A stretch of 64,000 bases of DNA, taken from NCBI GenBank assembly GCA_035048485.1, contig CM068583.1:49690790-49754789 (forward strand), given 5' to 3'. Origin of the DNA: Pteria penguin (lineage: Eukaryota > Mollusca > Bivalvia > Pterioida > Pteriidae). Shown piece after piece: positions 55,231-64,000 of the stretch. Every line of letters starts with the position of its first letter. Position 1 is the first letter of the stretch. The translations under genes and the position numbers were made by a program. The notes under the pieces were generated by a model that searched no databases, was not told where the DNA came from, and was given only the letters and a program-made list of their open reading frames with translations.

Positions 55231-58200
55231 GACTAATGGGCTGAATTTCACATCACCTTATATCCTAACGACATGTAGTGCTCAACCACCAATGTAAAGT
55301 AGTTTTAGTTGAAGCGGAGTTTGAATTTGTGTAGGAAGATAACCATGGGTGAGCAATCGCAGAGGCAACCATGATTATAATAGGGTTCATTAGGGGTTAT
55401 ATCTCAGTATTTGACATATGTAAATGGAGTTATCAGCTGCCAGTTAAAAAAACTAGATTGAAACCAATAACAAATTGGTAATTTTACAGCTTCATTTCAA
55501 ATCTATAGTGCATTCCTGGGGACTCACTTATAATGATTTTGTGCTTCCTAAAGTGGTTTTATGCATTAGAGACGTATAAATCATGTGTAAGGGAAAACTT
55601 TGCACTCGCCTGAAAATAATATGAGTTTCAATTTTTTTTAAGTGATTTTATCCCTCCCCTCCCTTTACCTGGGAAAATTGTTTCACCCATAAGCTATCAA
55701 TGCATTATATTACCAATAAAAAAATACACTTGACTTCATCTGAATTTTTCACGTAAGAAAATTATTATAATATTGTTCAGTTGTACATCATTTTGGATAT
55801 AATAACACAGGTGTGCACCGTCCAAATGTAAGTGCAAGTTGGTCACAATCAAGTGTATCAGAACGGTCCCAAAAGTGAATATCTGCACACCACAGCATAC
55901 ATCTGATTGACAAACAAGCTCCCCCATAGACTACCGTACTTTCTATGTCTCTGAATGAGTCTGCATCCTGAATGACAAATAATCAGCAATTTGATCCCTG
56001 ACTGGTCCATTTTTCATTACACGTGCATGGCATGTTCTAAACATTTTAGCAACTCTGTCCTACACATCAGCATTTAAATGTTAGTAAAATTTTGGTTGCC
56101 TACAGGGCTCGACATTAATGCTTCTCCAGTACCAGTGAATATTTTTCACAGGCAAGTGAATCTTGCTAAGTACTTGCATGTCCTATTGGACAAGTTATTT
56201 TTCCTTAAAGAAGTTTAAAAATTTAAAATAAGAAACTGAACTGTAATTCTTTTTATCGAAATTTAAAGTTGAAAGCAGTGAGAGAACAATGATCAGGAAG
56301 TTGATTCTTAAAGCGAGGTCAGCAACTTTAAAATCAGGATCAAAGTTCACTTGTTAGACAATTCAGTTGTTATCTTTCTCTTATTTTCTAATTTTGTAAT
56401 TCATAAATTCCCTCTTACCCTTTTCACTAACTCTGTATATAATCGTTAATAAAATAACTTAACACAATGGGTAAATTGTTGAGATTTTATTTTATTTATT
56501 GTGGGCTAGCACTGGCCGGCCCATCCTTTGATATAAGTTTAGGAAAGTCACATGCGTTACCGCGGTACAGTAAAACCACACCCCCAAGAGTTTTACACCA
56601 GTGGTAAAATTAGGATTTAATTCAGTGCGGATGACCATGTGTAAAGTCGCTGACACATTCTGATAGATTTATATGAGTGTAGCATAAAAATTATTTTGAT
56701 TGCCAACTTTTATTGAAAAATAAAAGCGAGACTAAAAGCTATTCAAAGACATTCTATTTTGGTTTCTCCACATGTTTGACCTTGTTACGCTAGATGTAGG
56801 CACCGTCCATTTGACCTTCAAAGGCGTACTCTGATATTTATGCTAGGATCACTAAGAGCGATATTTTTTTCACATAAAATTTGTAGAAATAAAGTATTCT
56901 GCTATCTTGTGAAATTGGGTTTGCTCATTTAATATACTTATTAAAGGTTTTTTTTTTAATCTTTTGCAGAAACGGTCCTCCCCCCACTCTCATTAGAAGA
57001 ACTATGGACTGTGCCTTATTATGCTTACATAAGTCATACATTCGAGTTACTTGTGTGTTACCCTTACACAAACGAAATTTTTTTTTCTCTGAAACCTGGG
57101 TCCAGAATGGATGATATTTAGAATAAAATTGCAGTTCAACATGTCTTTTATGTAGTTTATATTTCTGCAATAAATATTTGTGAATTTATTTCTTTTCTAA
57201 GCTTTGTTTAACACAAAATTTTGATTGCCATTGTGAACATATATGCCAACATGTTAATAGTTAGGTATTAGTAGGTCAAATAAGTAGGTCACTGTTACTA
57301 AAAATGGATTTTGGGTTTCCAGATGATAATCAGTTATAGGAATCTTTAATATTAAAAATACTTTACACAGTGATAGTACATGAAGACAGCTTGCATGGGA
57401 TTGTGTTTGGAGTCAATAGGTCATACAAGTAGGTCAAATAGATTTTGGGTTTTCAGATGAAACTTCTGTTAGCAATGTACAATTTTGAAGTAACTTTACA
57501 CAGTGATAGTACATGGCAAGCATTAATTCCTAATGTTGGAACGAATTAAAAGTTGTGTTTCAAAGACTGAGGAAGGCAGGGGACAAGTGTTGCATGCAAC
57601 ATTAATAGCATACATCAAACTTGACTTTCATCAACTGAGTGCTGATAAGCCTTAGATTTTTATTCACATACTTCCATAAAATTTGTACCTGATTTGTTGT
57701 GTTCTACGTAGATGTATGTACTGTACATGAGTCTTACCTCTTGATCACCCTACCATGAATGACCAATATTCTTCCTCTTGTCCTTCCATTATGAAGTGTA
57801 CTCAAAAGTTGAGTGTTATACTTCCTGCATTAAAGATTAAATGGGTGTGTTGCCATAGTCTTCATAATGTGGCGTTGGTTATTGTTTTAAGCTTTCCCTT
57901 CATTATACGCACACATTTTATTATTATAGGTGTCATACAAACTAGAAGTAAGTACATGTATCTGATTTAAATTGTGGTAAAATTAAGAATACCTTTGATT
58001 TGGGTAAAATAGTTCAGTTTTCTTCTTGAATTGTTTGTAGGTTAACTGAGTGATCGTTAAATGCCTGACATCACACATTTTGGCACACTTGTTCATTATG
58101 ATGTCATAAAGAAATGGCCCGTCAAACATGAATTTAACTATGACGTCACAATGGAACTACGTAATGGGCGTGGTTAAATTTGGATCTGGTGATCCCTCAA

Positions 58201-58989
58201 TTGATGTTCTTCTTGCATCCATCATTCCCAATGTTGACACCCCTCTCCTTTCATAAATACACCATTACAAGTTATATTAAACTTTGAGGAGATGGAAAAT
58301 TCCTGTTCAATATTCACATTTTCATAATGTGATCTTTCTTTGTATCAAGTTTCATCAAAATCCACCAAAGGAATTAGGAGGAGTTGCAAAGACATGATAT
58401 TTAGCATAGAAAAGTCAAAGTCCAAGGGTCATAACTCCTGTAAATGTTTTTGAACAGCATTCCTCTTTCATTGTACCAAGTTTCATCAAAATTCCCCCAT
58501 GAGTTTAGGAAGAGTTGCGAAGAAAGATAGGTAGGACAGACAGACAACAGCGGTATAACATAATATGGCCATATTTTATGTAGGCATATAAAAATCAAGT
58601 ACTAGCCTGACAGGAGTAATAAAATCGTTAACCCCTTGTAAAACTCTATTAGCCCGAGAGTACATAATAAAAGGAAACAAAAGTAACAAGTTACTTATTC
58701 TGGTGAGGTTTGCAGTCTTCTGACAAATTTCTTTTATTGTTTTTGGGGTTTGTATTATTTATCTATTTTTTGATATCAAGAAACTCTTTCTGGTAAGTGA
58801 ACTTTTCTTTTAGATAAGTGAATTTTGAGTGGTCATTTACCCATTGGCAAGCCATTTGAAAAATAAATGCTAGAACACTAAGATTTGAATTTTAATTGTT
58901 GAATTTCAATCAAAATTCAGAGGTTTATGTGTTTGAAATTTTTTCTTACTTTTTTCAACACTTTGAAATCTCTTCATCTTTTCTTTCAG
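55231..58989. other. Upstream region of PLEKHB; promoter and first exon not located
   Basis: The first coding exon of PLEKHB has an acceptor directly before it, so a non-coding exon must lie upstream, probably here. No exon can be fixed. Short low-grade repeats near 57240-57520 (gtaggtcaaataagtaggtc) and 58320-58520 (tgtaccaagtttcatcaaaa) were noted. The ORF at 57170-56925 minus shows no known family. Confidence 0.4.
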
Positions 58990-59041
58990 TGAATTGGTAT
59001 GGCACTTGAGATTGCAAAGGCAGGGTGGCTTGACAGACAAA
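58990..59041 (+). CDS. PLEKHB: PLEKHB exon (start codon at 58999)
   Basis: Acceptor ttctttcag, 9 bases of 5' UTR with in-frame TGA (58990-58992), ATG at 58999, 14 codons and one base, donor gtaaca. MALEIAKAGWLDRQ parallels the vertebrate start M..VKSGWLLRQ. Confidence 0.9.
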
Positions 59042-62000
59042 GTAACAAAACATTTTATTCTGTATCTTAAGAATGTTACAATAGTCTGTCTTGAAGATTT
59101 TTAGGAAGGTTTACTATGTGTATGAAGGAATTTAAAAAAACATTTAAATGAAATGTTTCTTTGATTACATTTTGTCAATTGTAATTGTTTTTATCAGTGA
59201 TAAATCATTACCAAAAATTCAGTTCCTATATGTAAGTCTTGATGAGTTTCCTACAAGTACAAGTGAAATTTTCAGGATATTTGATGCAGAATGATGGTAA
59301 CTTTAAATTGTGTAAATTTTATAGGTTCAATCCTAAAACGTTGGAAAAAGACTTGGTTTGTACTGTACCAAAATGGTGATCTAAGATACTATGATGGTCC
59401 AGACAGCCGTGAAGCAGAAGACAGAATTGTGCTGCGAGCAGTGTGCAAAGCAATTCAAACTAGCAAAGCAGTAAGTAAATCTTTTACCAGACATCTTGTT
59501 TTATTTTCAGGTAATATTTTGAAATTAAGTATTGATTCTTCTTTTTACTTGTATTCAACTGAAGTATATTGTTGTTGATTGGTGTTTTACATTGCTTTCA
59601 ACAATTTTTCAGTTACATCGCGACATGGAAGCAGGAGGTTACCAACCTCTTAAACATAGTGGATCAATCCTAAAATCGAACCTGGATCGTAGGCGCCACA
59701 AGCCAAGCGCTTAACCACTACACCATGCCTGTCCCTCTACTGAAGTAAAATAGTACAAAAATCAAAATATATATATTCCAAACAAGGAGCATCAAAACTC
59801 AACAATAATATAAAAAGTACTTACAGTACGGATAGCCGGGCTTTTAGTAAGTCCTTGGTAACTCGTCAAGTAGCAAAAGATTAAATTGGAGTTTAAATGC
59901 AGTTGATGAAAATTCATGGAAAGAAGAATTTACACATTTCATTATGGAAGAACAATTATAGTGAAATGAAGTTTATCATTGGTTAACTTTGATAAAATAT
60001 CTTTTGAGGCATGGCTTCTACTCTAGATGATGAAAACCAAAGATTCATTACTGCTTTAAAAGTTACATTATCTTTGTCATGCTTTATTCTCTCGAACATA
60101 AAAGATATATCTGTCATCACCTATCACTATAAAGAGCAGAATTATGGTGTATAGTCAAAACGGCCCAAAAATAAAATGGCCCACACGAAAATAAGAACAA
60201 TTTTATGCTGAAGGCAGTTTATTAAAATGTCAAATTATTTGCCCTCTTACTATCTGTGTCAAGTATTATATAAACACTAGGTAAAAAAAAAATCTATTTT
60301 GCAATCAAAGTCGATATCCATTGTCAAAATATTACAAAGTTCGGCCGATTTGGTAAAAGTATGTACTGCTTGTTATCTGCCCATACTGCCTGTGCTATTA
60401 TTAACACCAGAGACATATATACATGTATGTATGTCTCTGTTAACACTAGCTGGAGTAGAACACCTGTCTCTTCGCGGAGCGATATCAAGCAAAAGCATGT
60501 AACTTCAGTCTATACAATATACACATGTAATATCCCAATTAATAATCCAATAAAGATTCAATGCATTCTAAATATTATAATGCTAGAAATTACATCAGAG
60601 ATTATGTTTTGAAGCGCAAGCCTTGGCTTATGCCTTCAGCATTAAGTCTGGCTAAAAATGACTTTTATCAAGTTTAAATGAGGCATACTTGAAAAAACAA
60701 AATACCAGTAAAATGTTGAAATGGCTGATCATTTAGTTTGAAAATTTGTAACACAGTACAACTCTTCTTGCCTGTAAAATCTTAAATTCAACAAGGCTGA
60801 CTGCATGCAAAAATAGTCTCAGTCTTGGCTATTCTTAGTTAAACAGGAAAGTTTATCATGTATATTGCTTCTCACATAACTTATGTCAAGAGAATACTTC
60901 CAAAGTGGGTTTATTAGGACAAGCAAATTCAGAGAATTGTGGTACTCTGCTTTCGGGGTCCTATCAGTAAGGGTGCAGTAATCTGTGAATTGTCATAGTA
61001 GTACTTGTCTACAGACACACATGCAAAATATGAAGGCCCTACATCTTACGGTAAAAAAGTTACATTGAAGTAGGTCAAAGGTCACCGTCAAGGTCACATG
61101 ATGAAAAATTCTGGTACCAACAGAAAGGTATTGCAATTAGGGACACACATGCCAAATATGAAGTCTCTATGTCTTATGGTTAAAAAAGTTACATTGAAGT
61201 AGGTCAAAGGTCACGGTCAAGGTCACATAGTTAAAATTTTGGTACCAACAGAAAGGTATTGCAATTAGGGACACACATGCCAAATATGAAGGCCCTACGT
61301 CTTACGGTTAAAAAGTTATGACCAAGGTTAAAGTTTTTGTGACAGATGGATGGACAGACAAATGAGATTTAATGTCCCCACACTTTTGCAATAAAGCAGG
61401 GGACAAAAATAAGATTCTGTGAAATATAATTGATTTACAATATTCCCGGCACTGTGTTTGTATGTGGTACTGTTACAAAGGTGGATACTTGGTAGAAGCA
61501 TATAAAACCAAACAAATAAATGATATATCCTGTTTTCATGAGAAAGGTATATTGTAAAAATGCCTTTATAGATCAGGGGCCACTTGTTCGAAACTTTAAC
61601 CATTGGTTAAGCTAACAATTGGTTAAAGTTTGAGACAATTAATTAAATTTATAAGATTTCTGTATAAAATCTGAATTTTTTTACAAAGCTAGTTTCATAT
61701 GCTACAAATCAGTACACAGACTATGACTTGAAGTTTTCTCATTTCAAAGATATAGCCAGATGAAATTTAACCATTGTTAGCTTAACAAGTGGTTAAAGTT
61801 TCGAACAAATGGCCCCAGAGAGAAAGAAAGTAAATGTAACAGACACATTACAAACCTTCATGATTCTGAAATATTTTACCAAAACATTACCCCCATTGTT
61901 GGATAATATGAATACATTTCAGGTTGATGCAACTCCACCAGATGGAAAGAGTCAGGACTGTCTCATTAATATTATACTGAAAGATGGAGAATTGAAACTG

Positions 62001-64000
62001 TGTGCTGAAAATCCAGATGATATGAAGTAGGTTCATTTCAACTATTAAGTGGAATCATTAAAGATATAAAAATCAAAATCAAATGACACAGTGCATATAT
62101 AGGGAAAGTCAAAACTATCTTTTTGAGTCATTTATTAGTCCCCTGCCATTGAAACTGGAGAAGACTATAGTTTTTGTCGTTGTCTGTCTGCCTGGAGGGT
62201 GTCCAGACAATAACTTCAGTGAAGAATGACCAATTTGCTTCAAACTTCATGCAGTGTTAACATATATAAAGATCTAATGTGGGATTGATTTTGGGGTCAA
62301 AAGGTCAACTCTAAGGGTCACTCTTACTAAAACTAGACATTTATCATTGTATTTTGGTTTCCAGTTGATAACTTGAGTTAGGAATGATTGATTTCTTTTA
62401 AACTTCATATAAGGCTAGCTCATGTAAAGGTCTAGGGTATGATTGATTTTGGAGTCAAAAGGTCAGTTCTAAAAATCACTGTTACTAAAAATAGACATTT
62501 ATTACTGCATTTCATTTGTGAGATAATAACTTGCATTAAGAGTGATTGATTTCTTTTAAAACTTCATATAAGGCTAGCTTATGTAAAGGTGTAGGGTGAG
62601 ATTGATTTTGGGGTCAAAAGGTCAATTTTAAGGATCACTGTTATTAAAAACAGACATTTATCACTGCATTTCTTTGACCTACTTTTCAAAAAATTTGACT
62701 TGGCTGTATCTTTTGAACCATTTGTGCTGGGTTATGATATTTCACATATAGATTCCTCATGATCAGAGCTTTCATTTGGTACCACAATTTTTGACCTCTT
62801 GACCTTGGACTTTGACCTAGTTTTCAAAAACTTTAACCTGGGCTTTACCTTTTGAATCATTAGTATATATAAACACTCATGGCTTGCTGCCCCTGAAATG
62901 AGTATGATTGTTGTTTTTTGACAACTCTTGTTTTATATGTTAGATATCATGATATGTTGCTTTTGTATACATGTACCATACACATTTGTACATACCGTAC
63001 ATACTGCATTTATTCTTTATATTAAACATCTTAATTTTCATGTGTTTTATTGGCAACATCATTGTATCATGATGTGAAAAATGTTTGTATGTTGCCAACT
63101 TTTTTATGTATTGTGCACATTATTAATTTATGCTGTGTTGATAGATAAATGATTTTAATTTCAATAATTGCTTCTCATTGTAATGTTGTCTCTTTCTTTT
63201 TATGCCCTTGGAATCAAAGAATTGGGGGCATCTAGTTTTTGACCTGTTTATTTTTTTGTCTGTGGCAAAAGCCCTCAACATTAGTTATAACTTTTAAATC
63301 ATAAGAGGTAGGTCTCTCATATATTACATGTATATTTCTTTTGACAAGACATTTCCATCGGCACAACCATTTTTGACCTCATGACCTTGACTATGACCTT
63401 TGATCTACATTTCAAAAACTTCAATATTATATCTTTTGAATGGTAAGTGATAGGGCTTTCATATTTCACATGTGTATTCCTTGTGACAAGGCCATTTTGT
63501 CAGTACTTAGAATGTGACCTTGACCTTGGAGTTTGACATAGTTTAAGAACAACATCTTATGCTGACAAAGTTGTCACCAGTGGCATTCCTATTTCACAAA
63601 TGCAGCTTATTTAATTTAAGCATTTCATTATGTTGTTATGTAATTATGATCATTGATGATAGGATAATAAATAATTTTCATACAAAGTTTCATGTAATTT
63701 TATAAATATCATGACTTTATTATATTGAGATTATTTAGATATTCCTCTTGAAACAAGTTGAAATGAATTCCCCCAAATAGAGAAATGTTTAAAAACTTTA
63801 CCGGTCTATATGTGACACAATGATATTATCTTCATTTTCAGAGCTTGGCATATAGCTCTGGAAGAAGCCAGAGTGATTCATCCTCCGCAGAATTCAAGCC
63901 AGGGACCCCCTCCACCTTATCCAGGGACAGTGGTATATCCAGGATACAGTATGGCTTCCTATCCAGTTCAGATTGGAAGCACCTCTACCGTTGTATACCC
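58990..64000 (+). CDS. PLEKHB: PH domain-containing family B protein (evectin), partial at window end
   Basis: Small PH-domain protein of the evectin family. The vertebrate relatives are PLEKHB1, found in photoreceptors, and PLEKHB2, whose PH domain binds phosphatidylserine at recycling endosomes. Four exons are in frame: residues 1-14 (MALEIAKAGWLDRQ), then SSILKRWKKTWFVLYQNGDL ... RYYDGPDSREAEDR, DATPPDGKSQDCLINIILKD ... GELKLCAENPDDMK and AWHIALEEARVIHP. This is one complete PH domain (residues ~6-104). The lysine that in human PLEKHB2 is Lys20 (phosphatidylserine contact) corresponds to Lys22. After it a proline-rich linker with PPPPYPG begins. The hydrophobic C-terminal anchor expected from the family lies outside. 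Junctions all follow GT/AG. Whether closer to B1 or B2 cannot be decided. Confidence 0.93.
59325..59470 (+). CDS. PLEKHB: PLEKHB exon 2 (PH beta-strands 2-4)
   Basis: 146 bp, acceptor ttttatag, donor gtaagt. Starts with the last two bases of a Ser codon, then SILKRWKKTWFVLYQNGDLR to KAIQTSKA. ILKRWKKTWF is the invariant family signature. Confidence 0.95.
59574..59731 (-). mobile_element. tRNA-derived SINE, family B, inverted, in PLEKHB intron
   Basis: Inverse of 40397-40569 ('ttgattggtgttttacattg' left, 'ccactacaccatgcct' right). ACTGAAGTA recurs close to both ends, a likely but imperfect duplication. About 100 bp downstream of exon 2. Confidence 0.85.
60410..60440. repeat. Short palindrome, sister of 10759-10797
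   Basis: agagacatatatacatg / atgtatgtctct. Confidence 0.5.
60923..61404 (-). mobile_element. Element with internal 'gaccttgacc' units, copy B
   Basis: Inverse of 40687-41052: begins 'agcaaattcagagaattgtg' and ends 'gagatttaatgtccccacac ... gcaggggac'. It carries three internal tandem units of about 117 bp against two in copy A, so the unit number varies between copies. Confidence 0.78.
61576..61816. mobile_element. MITE with ~45-bp inverted ends
   Basis: GGGGCCACTTGTTCGAAACT... and ...AGTTTCGAACAAATGGCCCC, with extended similarity (ttaaccattggttaagctaa). A related fragment (caaaactttaagcactggtt) lies at about 42630-42715. It ends 106 bp before PLEKHB exon 3. Confidence 0.85.
61923..62026 (+). 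CDS. PLEKHB: PLEKHB exon 3 (end of PH beta-sheet)
   Basis: 104 bp, acceptor acatttcag, donor gtaggt. VDATPPDGKSQDCLINIILK, then GELKLCAENPDDM, and two bases of a Lys codon completed in exon 4. PPDGKS.DC and LCAE match evectins closely. Confidence 0.95.
62180..62690 (+). repeat. ~155-bp minisatellite in PLEKHB intron, 3 units
   Basis: Units near 62206, 62377 and 62522 with 'gaatgattgatttcttttaa', 'acttcatataaggctagctc', 'gattttggggtcaaaaggtc' and 'aaaaatagacatttat'. Confidence 0.8.
63195..63540 (+). repeat. Hairpin-headed 'gaccttgacc' repeat in PLEKHB intron
   Basis: Starts with the stem-loop 'tatgcccttgg...ttgggggcat' (about 63200-63232), then diverged units ('gtgataggctttcatatttc'-like, 'catgtgtattccttgtgaca', 'gtgaccttgaccttgg'). 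Confidence 0.6.
63842..64000 (+). CDS. PLEKHB: PLEKHB exon 4 (PH C-terminal helix and proline-rich linker), runs off window
   Basis: Acceptor ttcattttcag. Completes the Lys codon, then AWHIALEEARVIHPPQNSSQ (the C-terminal alpha-helix with its invariant Trp) and PPPPYPGTVVYPGYSMASYP. The frame is open to the last base. Confidence 0.93.

Noticed and set aside
56925..57170. 81-codon minus-strand ORF, Lys/His-rich
   Set aside because: Reminiscent of retroposon C-termini but lacks a recognisable motif order; not supported.

Overview
This is nuclear DNA of an animal, most likely a bivalve mollusc. Coding sequence is sparse, split by kilobase introns with GT/AG borders, and surrounded by transposons, tRNA-derived SINEs, LINE remnants and minisatellites rich in 'tgaccttgacctt', a look familiar from bivalve genomes. 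The species cannot be named from the sequence.

Three conserved genes are recognisable. (1) GABPB, the ankyrin-repeat beta subunit of the ETS factor GABP/NRF-2, lies on the minus strand. Five coding exons are seen (18537-18519, 14105-14017, 6845-6648, 1180-1082, 970-896), and the gene runs off the left edge. (2) TLNRD1 (MESDC1, talin rod domain-containing 1) lies on the plus strand and is complete: two coding exons (30242-31025 and 39476-39966) around an 8.45 kb intron, 424 residues, with a long serine-rich tail. (3) A PLEKHB/evectin gene (PH domain) lies on the plus strand at the right edge: exons 58990-59041, 59325-59470, 61923-62026 and 63842 to beyond the window. One tRNA gene, tRNA-Arg(TCT), lies at 49377-49449. 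A 90-codon ORF directly behind it could encode a small membrane protein.

Layout. 1-18.8 kb: GABPB exons and introns, carrying four copies of a hairpin-ended repeat family, a 3.3 kb Tigger/pogo-like transposon (8241-11528) and a CAG-ended element with a 5-bp target duplication (13524-13975). 18.8-30.2 kb: probable GABPB 5' region and the divergent space towards TLNRD1. It holds a 20-bp-TIR element, a minisatellite interrupted by two transposons with 6-bp duplications, a hAT remnant with a perfect 8-bp duplication, another CAG-ended element with a 5-bp duplication, and a cluster of ETS/GABP-type motifs near 29.53-29.59 kb. 30.2-40 kb: TLNRD1, whose intron hosts broken LINE, Tc1/mariner and SINE copies. 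40-59 kb: a gene-poor interval with SINEs, foldback elements, a perfect 54-bp-arm palindrome and a Mutator-like element with ~245-bp arms. 59-64 kb: PLEKHB, with further repeats in its introns.

The three genes are unrelated by pathway (transcription factor subunit, actin-bundle regulator, endosomal PH protein). The main biological interest is a possible 70-codon N-terminal extension of GABPB, ETS motifs suggesting GABP feedback on its own divergent promoter, the TLNRD1 tail, and a well-preserved set of nested transposons whose target-site duplications can be read directly. No CRISPR, operon or prokaryotic system is present.
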